Shown here piece by piece: positions 25,602 to 33,871 of a stretch of DNA of 64,000 bases (position 1 is its first letter; the number at the start of each line of letters is the position of its first letter). The notes under the pieces were generated by a model that was given only the letters and a program-made list of their open reading frames with translations, made no database searches and was not told the DNA's origin. The DNA is from Haladaptatus cibarius D43 (GTDB taxonomy: Archaea > Halobacteriota > Halobacteria > Halobacteriales > Haladaptataceae): NCBI RefSeq assembly GCF_000710615.1, contig NZ_JDTH01000001.1:1-64000 (forward strand). The letters are read 5' to 3'. The position numbers and the translations under genes are program-made.

Positions 25602-26807
25602 ATGGCCACATCACACGACACATTCGATGCAATCGACTGGGACGAGTACACGACCGCTTCTCGGTCAGTATCGTGGCGAACGAAGCTGTTTTCGCTCGTC
25701 GTAACTGCACTCCTGCTCGGCTTTCTGTACGACGTTTTCGTTCTTCCAGACGACAACCCCATCATTTGGGAATGGAACGTTACTATGCTGGATTGGTTGT
25801 TCATGCTCTCGCTTTCGGTGTTCGCCTTCTACGTTCTCGCGCCGCTGTATCTCAACCGGGAACTGACCCGCGAGCGGTGGCGACAACTTCGCACGAATCG
25901 AGTGGCGGTGGCCAGTCTCTGCTATCTCGTCGTCTTTTTCGTCGGCGGACTGTTCGGCCCGATGGTTCACGAACCCCTCACGAACGCAATCGCGTCCGCG
26001 GACGACTTCGCGTATGGAATGGCACCGTATCAGCCTCCAGTCGGATTTTCCGCCCCGTACTACGGAATCGGCATCACGCACTGCGTCGGCGACATCTCGA
26101 ACAACGCTTGCCACGGCAGTTTCGTCCACCCGTTCGGAACGACGTCCAGCGGGGAAGACCTCTTCCTCAAAATTCTGCAAGGGATGCGAATCGCGCTGCA
26201 GGTGACGCTCATCACGGCGACGCTCATCGCACCCCTCGCAACCGGCGTCGGCATCGTAGCGGCGTACTTCGGCGGGTCGGTCGATGAGGCGCTGATGCGC
26301 TACGTGGACATCCAGCAGGCGATTCCGCCGCTGTTCGTCTTCCTGCTCCTCGAAGCGCTGTACGGCGGCAGTATCCTCCTCATGATAGGTGTATTCGGGC
26401 TACTAAGTTGGGGCAGTACCGCGAGACTCGTTCGAAGTGAAGCACTGCAAAAGCGCGAGTTGGGATACATTCGTGCCGCCCGAAACGCCGGAAGCAGTCG
26501 CCTGAAAATCATTCGACAGCATATTCTTCCGAACGTCTCCAGCACCGTTCTCGTGGCCATCACGCTCCAGATTCCGATGCTCCTGCTCATCGAGGCGATG
26601 CTCGGCTACTTCCAACTGCACGGCCCGGGACAGAACTCGTGGGGGTATCTGATATACGCCGCGTTTTTGAGCGACTTCCACCCGACGCTTCTCTGGTGGG
26701 CCGAAGTCATTCCGGTCGTCTTCCTCATGCTCACCGTGGCCTCGTTCAACTTCCTCGGTGACGCGCTCCGAGAGATACTCGACCCGCGAACCCGGGAGGG
26801 ACTATGA
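25602..26807 (+). CDS. Dipeptide-type ABC transporter permease (DppC-like)
   Basis: 401 aa, longer than typical DppC because of an N-terminal segment with two extra helices (about residues 25-85). The core has GTTSSGEDLFLKILQGMRIAL, the EAA loop ARNAGSSRLKIIRQHILPNV and the conserved LLIEAMLGYFQLHGPGQNSWG. Start at 25602 (MATSHDTFDAIDW) rather than the upstream in-frame start; GGAGG lies 16 nt upstream. The stop overlaps the next ATG by 4 nt (ATGA). Confidence 0.92.
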   Translation: MATSHDTFDAIDWDEYTTASRSVSWRTKLFSLVVTALLLGFLYDVFVLPDDNPIIWEWNVTMLDWLFMLSLSVFAFYVLAPLYLNRELTRERWRQLRTNRVAVASLCYLVVFFVGGLFGPMVHEPLTNAIASADDFAYGMAPYQPPVGFSAPYYGIGITHCVGDISNNACHGSFVHPFGTTSSGEDLFLKILQGMRIALQVTLITATLIAPLATGVGIVAAYFGGSVDEALMRYVDIQQAIPPLFVFLLLEALYGGSILLMIGVFGLLSWGSTARLVRSEALQKRELGYIRAARNAGSSRLKIIRQHILPNVSSTVLVAITLQIPMLLLIEAMLGYFQLHGPGQNSWGYLIYAAFLSDFHPTLLWWAEVIPVVFLMLTVASFNFLGDALREILDPRTREGL

Positions 26808-27838
26808 GTGACCCACTGCTGTCCGTTTCGGGACTTCGGACGACGTTCGATACGCCGCGTGGAACCGTCACGGCGGTCGATGGCATCGACTTCGACGTAC
26901 ATCGCGGCGAGACGGTTTGTCTCGTCGGCGAATCCGGTTCCGGAAAAACCGTCGCCTGCGAATCCATCACGAGATTAATCGCATCGCCGCCCGGCGACAT
27001 CACTGACGGGCGAGTCGTTTTCGACGGCCAGAACGTCCTCGACTGTTCGTCCCGCGAGATTCGCGGCAACAAAATCGCCTACGTGTTCCAGAACCCGCAA
27101 AACGCCCTCGACCCGGTCTACACCGTTGGCGCGCAGGTCGCGGAGTCGGTGCAGTTTCATCAGGACGTGAGCGACGAGGGTGCAAAAGAACGGGCAATCG
27201 ACCTCCTCGACCGCGTCGGGATTCCGAAAGCCGAGGTTCGCTCGAAGGATTATCCACACGAGTTTTCGGGTGGAATGCGTCAACGCGTCGTCATAGCGAT
27301 GGCACTGGCTGGCGAACCCGACCTGCTCATCGCGGACGAACCGACGACGGCATTGGACGTGACCATCGAAGCCCAAATTTTAGACCTCTTGCGCGATTTG
27401 CAAGACGAACGCGACATGGCGATTCTGTTCGTCACGCACGACCTCGGCGTCGTGGCCGAAATCGCCGACAGAGTCGTCGTGATGTACGCCGGAAAGGTGA
27501 TGGAACGCGGGGACGTTCGGGCGATTTTCGACCAGCCTTCGCATCCCTACACGCAGGCGCTTCTCGCCTGTCTTCCGGGACAAGGCAGTGGTTTGCAACC
27601 GATCGGCGGGTCGATGGCCGACCCGATTTCGCCACCCGCTGGCTGTCGATTTCATCCGCGGTGTCCGCATGCAATCGACGCGTGCGCTCAAAACGGACAA
27701 CCGCCGCTACAGGGCGTCGGAACCGACCAGAAAGCGTCGTGCATTTTCCATCGTTCCGACCGTGATTCGTCCGTCGTACTGGACAGAGAGGCAGAAGAAG
27801 CGGGAGAAGCGGAAAGAACGCGGGAGAACGTACAATGA
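26804..27838 (+). CDS. Dipeptide-type ABC transporter ATP-binding protein (DppD-like)
   Basis: 344-aa ATPase with Walker A GESGSGKT (about residues 44-51), signature FSGGMRQRV, Walker B LLIADEPTTALD and switch His in FVTHDLG. The C-terminal oligopeptide-transporter extension (GCRFHPRCPHAIDAC) with paired cysteines, which may hold an Fe-S cluster in related proteins, is present. ATGA overlaps on both sides place it firmly in the operon. Confidence 0.95.
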   Translation: MSDPLLSVSGLRTTFDTPRGTVTAVDGIDFDVHRGETVCLVGESGSGKTVACESITRLIASPPGDITDGRVVFDGQNVLDCSSREIRGNKIAYVFQNPQNALDPVYTVGAQVAESVQFHQDVSDEGAKERAIDLLDRVGIPKAEVRSKDYPHEFSGGMRQRVVIAMALAGEPDLLIADEPTTALDVTIEAQILDLLRDLQDERDMAILFVTHDLGVVAEIADRVVVMYAGKVMERGDVRAIFDQPSHPYTQALLACLPGQGSGLQPIGGSMADPISPPAGCRFHPRCPHAIDACAQNGQPPLQGVGTDQKASCIFHRSDRDSSVVLDREAEEAGEAERTRENVQ

Positions 27839-29196
27839 GCGATCACAGTGAGAATTCAAAGATGAAATCGGATGAGAGCAGTTCGGATGAACAAGCTCTG
27901 CTCTCGGTTCGCGGATTGAAACAGCAGTATCCAGTCACGGAAGGGCCGCTCCGCCGGGAAGTCGGTACCATCCACGCGGTCGATGGCATCGACTTCGACG
28001 TGCATCGCGGTGAAACCCTCGGACTCATCGGCGAATCCGGGAGCGGTAAATCGACAGCAGCGACTGCCCTCTTGCATCTCGAAGACCCAACCGCTGGAAC
28101 CGTTCGCTTCGACGGCAACGAGATTGGAGAGTACGACCGAACCGAACAGAAGGTGTTCAGACGCCGGGCACAGAGGGTGTTCCAAGACCCGACGACGAGT
28201 TTTGACCCACGAATGACCGTCGGCGAATCGGTGGCCGAACCGCTTTCGATTCACGGCATGACCGACGCCGACCAGCGACGTGCGATTACGGAGGACATCC
28301 TCCCGCGGGTCGGTCTGTCCGCGGAGCAGGCAGACCGCTATCCACACGAACTCTCGGGTGGGCAAAAACAGCGAGCAGCACTGGCACGGGCGCTGATTCT
28401 CAATCCCGACCTGCTCGTGTTGGACGAACCGGTGTCAGGACTCGACGTGTCCGTGCAGGCCGAAATTCTCACGCTCCTGTCCGACTTGCAATCCGAGTTC
28501 GACCTCTCGCTGCTGCTCATCACGCACGACATGGGCGTCGTGCGCGAAGTCGCAGACCGCGTGGCGGTGATGTACCTCGGCGAAATCGTCGAACGCGGGG
28601 CGACCGAAGCCCTGTTCCGGAAGCCGCAGCATCCCTACACGCAGGCGCTCGTTTCCGTGATTCCGACGCCCGACCCCGATGCGAAACAACGTCGCGTGAC
28701 GCTCCGCGGCGACGTGCCCGACGCGGCATCGCCGCCGTCGGGCTGTCGATTTCATCCGCGCTGTCCGGCCGTCATTCCGCCCGAAAACTACGATTTCGAG
28801 CAGGACGAGTGGCGCTCGGTGATGGATTTGCGGGTTGCAGTTTCGGACGACGACGTAGACCTCGATTCGCTTCGAACCCTCGTCGTCGCACGAGAGGAAG
28901 CGGAAACTGCGGATGCAGTTTCCGCCGAACAGTTGCAGTCTGCGATTCGGGAAGAGTACGAGATACCAGCGAATTTGAGCGATGAAGACGCTGAAACGGT
29001 GCTGGCGTCCGCGCTCTCGGACATCGTTTCGGGTGACGTTGCCGGTGCAGATGAGCGACTTCAGAGTGAGTTTTCGACGATTTGCGAGCGAGAGAATCCA
29101 CGAGAGCAGTCTACTGATGCGGGCCATCCTGCGGCTTGCCATCTCCACGAGATTGAAGAAACGGACGAAGAGTGGAACTGGGTTTCGGTGGACTGA
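27835..29196 (+). CDS. Dipeptide-type ABC transporter ATP-binding protein (DppF-like)
   Basis: 453-aa ATPase: Walker A GESGSGKST, signature LSGGQKQRAALARAL, Walker B LLVLDEPVSGLD, switch ITHDMG. It is about 120 residues longer than bacterial DppF, because an acidic insert splits the C-terminal cysteine motif: RFHPRCPAVIPPENYDF is separated from AGHPAACHLHE-like HPAACHLHEIEE by a helical Glu/Ala-rich segment. Last gene of the operon; no substrate-binding protein gene follows. Confidence 0.94.
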   Translation: MSDHSENSKMKSDESSSDEQALLSVRGLKQQYPVTEGPLRREVGTIHAVDGIDFDVHRGETLGLIGESGSGKSTAATALLHLEDPTAGTVRFDGNEIGEYDRTEQKVFRRRAQRVFQDPTTSFDPRMTVGESVAEPLSIHGMTDADQRRAITEDILPRVGLSAEQADRYPHELSGGQKQRAALARALILNPDLLVLDEPVSGLDVSVQAEILTLLSDLQSEFDLSLLLITHDMGVVREVADRVAVMYLGEIVERGATEALFRKPQHPYTQALVSVIPTPDPDAKQRRVTLRGDVPDAASPPSGCRFHPRCPAVIPPENYDFEQDEWRSVMDLRVAVSDDDVDLDSLRTLVVAREEAETADAVSAEQLQSAIREEYEIPANLSDEDAETVLASALSDIVSGDVAGADERLQSEFSTICERENPREQSTDAGHPAACHLHEIEETDEEWNWVSVD

Positions 29197-29266
29197 GTCG
29201 GCGTGTGGTTGGAACTGTGTTCGGGGTGCGGAGTTCTAAGAGGCACGAAACCGAATCTGTGGGAGA

Positions 29267-29470
29267 ATGGCATCAGAACGAACGAAACGGGCAGTGCTTG
29301 CGAAACTCGAACGGGCGTATCCGGGGCCGATGACGGGGCGCTCGCTGGTTTCGCTCGTGGAGGACGATTCGCGGGAAACGGTCGAAAAGGCGCTGAGCGA
29401 GTTGGTGGTCGAACAGCGTGTGGAGCGGCGGCGGGAGAAGGGAATGACGAAATATCGGCTGAAAGAATAG
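29267..29470 (+). CDS. Small winged-helix protein
   Basis: 67 aa, basic and helical: KRAVLAKLERAYPGPMTGRSL, ETVEKALSELVVEQRVERRR, then a short wing-like GMTKYRLKE. This pattern fits a compact winged-helix DNA-binding protein. It lies downstream of the transporter operon but separated by 70 nt. No specific family is recognised. Confidence 0.7.
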   Translation: MASERTKRAVLAKLERAYPGPMTGRSLVSLVEDDSRETVEKALSELVVEQRVERRREKGMTKYRLKE

Positions 29471-29533
29471 CTTTGTTTCCCGTTTTAGGGGGCATCCACC
29501 ACGCAGTGCTCACGGTTTTGTTCGCAGAAAATA

Positions 29534-29603
29534 CGCCGGGACTGGGATTTGAACTCGCCGAGACGTTCCGGGCCACTCACTACGTTCGTTTTCCAGGCGT
29601 GCG
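29534..29603 (-). pseudogene. Broken partial copy of tRNA-Ser
   Basis: A 21-nt block at 29534-29554 is identical to the 3' acceptor/T-arm end of the intact tRNA-Ser (29696-29716), and a second block TTCCAGGCGTGCG at 29591-29603 matches its anticodon arm (29742-29754). The part between (V-arm region) has been replaced and is 11 nt longer, one T-stem strand no longer pairs, and the D-arm and 5' acceptor strand are not recognisable. It reads as the remains of a duplicated tRNA gene, or as an attachment-site copy left by an integrated element. Confidence 0.65.
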
Positions 29604-29695
29604 ACTCGTCTGCTCAAATCCAGTCAAATCGTTTCTCGTTCGCTGGTTTGGCGAGCATACGCTACGCGATGCTCCCCGATTAACTCACTCGAAAA

Positions 29696-29777
29696 CGCCG
29701 GGACTGGGATTTGAACCCAGAATCCCATAAGGGAACACGCTTTCCAGGCGTGCGCTTTGCCATTCGGCCATCCCGGC
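29696..29777 (-). tRNA. tRNA-Ser (anticodon GGA)
   Basis: Minus strand: acceptor GCCGGGA/TCCCGGC, D-arm TGGCCGAATGGCAAAGC, anticodon arm CACGC-CTGGAAA-GCGTG with anticodon GGA, long V-arm TTCCCTTATGGGA as required for class II tRNA-Ser, T-arm CTGGG-TTCAAAT-CCCAG, discriminator G. CCA is not encoded. A TTTAAAAG box at about 29805-29812 lies about 30 nt upstream. Confidence 0.97.
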
Positions 29778-29819
29778 CTACCAATTTGTAACCGGGTGGA
29801 GCTTTTAAACCCTTCTGTT

Positions 29820-30008
29820 CTAATCGAGAAGGCCGTCGGCGACGTAGGTCGAAGCCGACGCGCCGACGGCGACGAGGAGCGCCATCCCGACTTTCAGTCC
29901 GATGGAGTACCGATAGTCGGTGAAGAGTTCGTACCCCTGCAAAAGAACGAGAAACGAGAGGAGGCCGACGACGCCCCACAGGAGACTCGCCTTGACGCGG
30001 GGGTGCAT
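29820..30008 (-). CDS. Small two-helix membrane protein
   Basis: 62 aa: MHPRVKASLLWGVVGLLSFL begins the first helix and VGMALLVAVGASASTYVADG forms the second. It starts 3 nt after the ridA stop, so it is in one operon with ridA. Conserved haloarchaeal hypothetical by appearance; function unknown. Confidence 0.72.
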   Translation of the reverse strand: MHPRVKASLLWGVVGLLSFLVLLQGYELFTDYRYSIGLKVGMALLVAVGASASTYVADGLLD

Positions 30009-30011
30009 GGC

Positions 30012-30392
30012 TTATTCCGTGCTGGCGATGGCTTCGATTTCGACGCCGACGCCTTTCGGCAGATTAGCGACCTCGACGGCGCTTCGTGCTGGCGGGTTGT
30101 CTTGGAAATACTCCTTGTAGGAGTCGTTCATCTCGTCGAAATCTTCGATGTCGTCCATGAAGACGGTTACCTTCAGCACGTTCTGCATCGTCAACCCTTC
30201 TTCTTCGAGAATACCTTTGACGTTCTCCAAACTCTGTCGGGTCTGAACCGCGATGTCTTCGTCGTCGAGCAGGTCGCCATCCGGCGTCATCGGAATCTGT
30301 CCAGCGGTGAACAGGATGTCGCCGTTCGTGGTTGCTTGACTGTACGCGCCGACCGCCTCGGGAGCGTCCTGCGTGCTAATAACGCGCTTCAT
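30012..30392 (-). CDS. ridA: RidA-family enamine/imine deaminase
   Basis: 126-aa protein of the RidA/YjgF family, a trimer that hydrolyses reactive 2-aminoacrylate and 2-aminocrotonate to keto acids and ammonia. It shows GAYSQATTNGDILFTAGQIP near the start, VLKVTVFMDDIEDFDEMN and PARSAVEVANLPKGVGVEIEA, with the conserved Arg of PARS. Start is set at 30392, not 30413: a TTTAAG box at about 30417-30422 predicts transcription to begin right at the 30392 ATG. Upstream lies ilvA, whose reaction makes exactly the enamine that RidA clears. Confidence 0.93.
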   Translation of the reverse strand: MKRVISTQDAPEAVGAYSQATTNGDILFTAGQIPMTPDGDLLDDEDIAVQTRQSLENVKGILEEEGLTMQNVLKVTVFMDDIEDFDEMNDSYKEYFQDNPPARSAVEVANLPKGVGVEIEAIASTE

Positions 30393-30512
30393 GTCGGTGT
30401 GTTCGCCCGCCATAACTTAAACCCACGTCAAAAGGAGACGAAAGACAGACGGATTCACCCGGAAATCAGAGCGAACTATAAACGAAAGAACAGAGTGAAA
30501 AAGCGATTCAAA

Positions 30513-31724
30513 TCAGACGAGAACTTCCACGTCGAAACCACTTTCTCGAAGCGATTCGAGCAACGCTTCGACGTGTGCCTCGCCGCGCGTTTCGAGGTCA
30601 AGTTCGACTTCTGTCGCGTTCATGGCGATGTCACGGGAGGTGCGGTCGTGCTGAATGGCGTAGATGTTCGCCTGTGCTTCTTCAATCACGTCGAGCAGTT
30701 GGCGAAGCGACCCGGGGCGGTCTTTGAGGACGGTTTTGATTTTCAGGTAGCGCCCCGTTTCCACCAATCCGCGCATGATGACCGTGGTGAGCATGTTCAT
30801 GTCGATGTTACCGCCGCTCAGAACCGGAACTACGACCTCGTCGTCCTCGAAGTCGAACTTGCCTTCGAGTGTCGCCGCGAGGGTGACTGCACCGGCACCT
30901 TCCACGAGCGTTTTTCCGCGTTCGAGCAGGTAGGCGAGTGCGACCGCGGTTTCCGAATCTGAGACGGTGACGACTTCGTCAACGCGGGATTCGATGATGT
31001 CGAAGTTCTTGTAGCCGACACTCCGAGTTGCGATTCCGTCCGCGATGGTGTCCACGCTGTCGAGCGTTTGTACCGACCCCTTCTGGAGCGAGTCGGCGAC
31101 GCTCGATGCGCCTTCGGATTGCACCCCGACGATTCGTGCGTCCGGATTGTGGCCCTTGATGGCGGTTGCGATGCCGCTGATGAGGCCGCCGCCGCCGATG
31201 GGGACGACGACGGTGTCAACCTCGGGCAAATCGTCCACGATTTCCAAGCCGATGGTTCCCTGTCCGGCCATCACCATCTCGTCGTCGAAGGCGTGGACGT
31301 AGGTGCGTCCTTCTTCCTCCTCGATTTCGTGGGCGCGTTCCGCGGCCTCATCGTAGTCCTCGCCGTGGAGGACGGTTTCCGCGCCGTAGTTCTCGGTGGC
31401 CCGCACCTTCGAAATCGGGGCGTGTTCCGGCATGACGATTTTCGAATCGACATCGCTTCGCGTGGCCGCGAGCGCGACCCCCTGTGCGTGGTTGCCCGCG
31501 CTGGCGGTGACGACGCCTGCGGCCTTTTCGTCCTCCGAGAGCGTCGTGATTCGGTTCGTCGCGCCGCGGATTTTGAACGACCCAGTCCGCTGGAACGTTT
31601 CCAGTTTCAGGTGGACTTCCGCGCCCGTCATCCGAGAGAAAGTGTGTGAGTAGTCGAGCGGTGTGTGCCGAGAGGTTTCGGCGACGCGCTCACGCGCCTC
31701 CTGCACATCCTCTAGTTCTAGCAT
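30513..31724 (-). CDS. ilvA: Threonine ammonia-lyase (threonine dehydratase)
   Basis: 403-aa PLP enzyme making 2-oxobutanoate from threonine, the first step to isoleucine, or catabolic. PLP Lys51 lies in RTGSFKIRGATNRI; the glycine loop is PIGGGGLISGIATAIKG; an ACT domain fills about residues 325-403 (VLKDRPGSLRQLLDVIEEAQ), suggesting regulation by an amino acid. Start at 31724 (MLELEDVQEARERV). Together with RidA downstream it forms a known functional pair. Confidence 0.94.
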   Translation of the reverse strand: MLELEDVQEARERVAETSRHTPLDYSHTFSRMTGAEVHLKLETFQRTGSFKIRGATNRITTLSEDEKAAGVVTASAGNHAQGVALAATRSDVDSKIVMPEHAPISKVRATENYGAETVLHGEDYDEAAERAHEIEEEEGRTYVHAFDDEMVMAGQGTIGLEIVDDLPEVDTVVVPIGGGGLISGIATAIKGHNPDARIVGVQSEGASSVADSLQKGSVQTLDSVDTIADGIATRSVGYKNFDIIESRVDEVVTVSDSETAVALAYLLERGKTLVEGAGAVTLAATLEGKFDFEDDEVVVPVLSGGNIDMNMLTTVIMRGLVETGRYLKIKTVLKDRPGSLRQLLDVIEEAQANIYAIQHDRTSRDIAMNATEVELDLETRGEAHVEALLESLRESGFDVEVLV

Positions 31725-31888
31725 GGTGGTCGGTAGTTTTCGGGTCGCTTTATCGTTTGGGAAGCACACCGGTCGAGTCGGTCGGGAGTTCGGGTAAAAA
31801 CCCGATTTCGAGTGAATAGTTCCGGAAAAGAATGTGTGTTTATGGCAGCTATTGCGACAGGTCGAAAGGCTGAACTAACGGCGATGAG

Positions 31889-32368
31889 TTGGGCCAGCTC
31901 GTGGGCAAGTTCGCCGAAACCGCGCGCGACCACATCCGCGATACCCTCGCCGAGCGTCTGCCGCGGTTCGTCTGGGAGACGGAACATCGGATTCAGCGAA
32001 CGCCAGTTGACGTGGTCGGCCACACTGACGACCATTTCGTCGCCGTCGAACTGGAGTGGCGCAGGGCCGACCCGGTAAACAACACCGCCAAACTGCTCTA
32101 CTACGTGGACGAGGGCAAACTGGCCGAATACGACCAAATTTCCGTCTTTCAGGTGTTTACCGGCTACTACGATTTGGCGTCCGGCGGAATTTCATCGAAG
32201 CGTGAAATCGCCGAATTCGTCGGCGACGTGGCCGCGGACTCTTTTTCGCAGGTTTCGTTTTCGCCGGTAACGTTCGGCCTCGAACCGCCGAAGCGGGGCG
32301 GCGAGTGGCCCGACGAGTGGAAGTCGGTTGCCGAGGAGACTGTCGAGGAGATTGTTCGCCGAGTGTGA
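31889..32368 (+). CDS. Conserved hypothetical, possible PD-(D/E)XK-like fold
   Basis: About 159 aa. The middle reads TPVDVVGHTDDHFVAVELEW, a beta-strand Asp followed by a hydrophobic strand with E-x-E, reminiscent of restriction-endonuclease-like folds, with helix FAETARDHIRDTLAERLPRF before it. No ATG is available in frame: an in-frame TGA stands at 31871, and starts could be TTG 31889 or GTG 31901. The other frame just upstream (ATG at 31842, MAAIATGRKAELTA) would join well after a one-base shift, so an N-terminal frameshift is possible. Nuclease activity is only a guess. Confidence 0.6.
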   Translation: MGQLVGKFAETARDHIRDTLAERLPRFVWETEHRIQRTPVDVVGHTDDHFVAVELEWRRADPVNNTAKLLYYVDEGKLAEYDQISVFQVFTGYYDLASGGISSKREIAEFVGDVAADSFSQVSFSPVTFGLEPPKRGGEWPDEWKSVAEETVEEIVRRV

Positions 32369-32447
32369 GTTGGCGCGATGAGAGTTGTCAGTTGCTACAA
32401 TTTAGATCATCAGAGACTTGTTTCCTACGTAGCTAGCTGTTGCCGAC
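32369..32447. other. Short AT-richer spacer before repeats
   Basis: About 80 nt between the previous gene and the family 1 repeats; nothing recognised. Confidence 0.4.
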
Positions 32448-32560
32448 TCCAAATACCGCAACCGCAACAGACCACTCCCTCCCCAACCGATTCCTTCGCT
32501 CAGTCCTCCCTCGCGCGGGCGAACCGTTGGTTTGCCTTCGCGCGCCACATGGAAACGTTG
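32448..32560 (-). repeat. Dispersed intergenic repeat, family 1 (copy 4, inverted)
   Basis: Reverse complement orientation: GACTCCAAATACCGCAACCG, CCTCCCCAACCGATTCCTTC, CAGTCCTCCCTCGCGCG. It pairs with copy 5 (32588-32805) in opposite orientation, here diverging rather than facing. Confidence 0.7.
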
Positions 32561-32587
32561 AGTTTCGGAATCCTCACAATCACTCTG

Positions 32588-32805
32588 GCGCGTGCGTCGG
32601 CAGGGCTGAGGAAATCCGAAGCCCTGCCGATTACTGCGCGAGGGATGACTGAGTGAGCGTCGAAAGGAGCGAACGAAGGAATCGGTTGGGGAGGCGTGTG
32701 GTCTGTTGCGGTAGCGGTTTCAGTGGAGTTGTGAATTGCCCGCAGAACTCAACTGGGCGGAGAGATCCAGATAGGCAACTCCTGCACCGAATTGGAGTCG
32801 TGAAC
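32588..32805 (+). repeat. Dispersed intergenic repeat, family 1 (copy 5)
   Basis: Contains GGCAGGGCTGAGG with its partner AGCCCTGCC (hairpin), CGCGAGGGATGACTGAGTGA, GGAATCGGTTGGGGAGGCGT and GGTTTCAGTGGAGTTGTGA, then a second GGAGTCGTGAACTGCGGATAG about 60 nt on, duplicating the terminal block. Copy 1 at 3.1 kb has the same order. Confidence 0.75.
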
Positions 32806-32855
32806 TGCGGATAGAATTCAACCAAAACTGTATTTCATTTTCGACGCTACCCTAC

Positions 32856-33308
32856 CTACTCCAAAACGACGAGCTCGTCGTCGAGCATGTCCGACAGTAC
32901 TTCCCGAGCGTGGCCATCCGGGTCAACGCCGTCGTAAACCGCTTCTACCTCACCGCCCGCCAAAACGAACGTCGTCCTTGGGGTGTAATCGTCCTCGACT
33001 TCCACGCCGAATGCGTCGGCAATCTCGCCGTCGGGGTCGGCCAGCAGGTCGAATCCGAGGTCGAACTTCTCGGCGAAGGCCTCGTGGCTCTCCACATCGT
33101 CGGTCGAGACGCCGTACACCGTCGCACCTGCATCGCGGTACGACTCCAGTTCCGCGTTGAACTGCTTCGCTTCGACGGTGCATCCCGGCGTGTCGTCGCG
33201 AGGATAAAAGTACACGACTGTGGGGGCTTCGAACTCCGGCGAAACCGTCTTGCCGTGCTGATTGTTCGCGGTTACTGCGGGCGCGTCGTCACCTGCTTCG
33301 AGCGTCAT
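32856..33308 (-). CDS. bcp: Peroxiredoxin, Bcp/PrxQ type
   Basis: 150-aa thiol peroxidase that reduces hydrogen and organic peroxides. The peroxidatic Cys43 is in YPRDDTPGCTVEAKQF; strands and helices follow the Bcp fold (YGVSTDDVESHEAFAEKFDL; TTFVLAGGEVEAVYDG). The resolving cysteine five residues on is Lys here, and Cys43 is the only cysteine in the protein, so it must work by a 1-Cys mechanism with an external thiol. Confidence 0.94.
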   Translation of the reverse strand: MTLEAGDDAPAVTANNQHGKTVSPEFEAPTVVYFYPRDDTPGCTVEAKQFNAELESYRDAGATVYGVSTDDVESHEAFAEKFDLGFDLLADPDGEIADAFGVEVEDDYTPRTTFVLAGGEVEAVYDGVDPDGHAREVLSDMLDDELVVLE

Positions 33309-33359
33309 GTCCGGCGATTACGCCCGAAGTGGCAAGCCGTTTGTGGTTGCGCTTTCGAA

Positions 33360-33794
33360 TTAGCTGATTTCGATGTTGTGCGAATCGTCGCTCCCGCTGA
33401 TTTTCGGGAGCGTTACCGTCAGCACGCCGTTTCGGTATTCGGCCGAAACGCTCGATTCGTCTACTGGGTCGGGGAGCGAGACCGTTCGGCTGACCGACCG
33501 CTGACTTCGCTCCTGCCGGAGATACTCCTCGCCTTCCTCCTCGACTTCGGATTCGTGTTCCGCGGAGATTCGAAGGCGGTTTTCCTGAAGTGCGATATCG
33601 AGGTCGTTTTTTTCGAATCCGGGTAAGTCGGCGGTAACGACGTATTCGTCGCCGTTATCGACCACATCGACCGAAATCCCGCCGGTCTGCCAGTCCATTC
33701 CGCCGCCGAACTGGCCGCCCATCTCGTCGAACTGCCTGCTCATTCGCTCGAACATCTCCTCTAGTTCATCGAACGGATTCTTTCGTCGTGACAT
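33360..33794 (-). CDS. Hsp20 family small heat-shock protein
   Basis: 144 aa with the alpha-crystallin domain: ISVDVVDNGDEYVVTADLPG, DLDIALQENRLRISAEHESE, RSQRSVSRTVSLPDPVDES and YRNGVLTVTLPKI. The N-terminal arm is Met/Gln/Gly rich. Start at 33794 (MSRRKNPFDELEEMF); the ATG at 33818 would add 8 residues of no family character. A TTTTTAAG box lies at about 33830-33838. Confidence 0.94.
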   Translation of the reverse strand: MSRRKNPFDELEEMFERMSRQFDEMGGQFGGGMDWQTGGISVDVVDNGDEYVVTADLPGFEKNDLDIALQENRLRISAEHESEVEEEGEEYLRQERSQRSVSRTVSLPDPVDESSVSAEYRNGVLTVTLPKISGSDDSHNIEIS

Positions 33795-33871
33795 GCTCTT
33801 ACCTGTAAATCGGTTCAACGCGCTAACGCTTAAAAATTCACGCCGATTTCAACACTGCGCCGAGTCAAATG

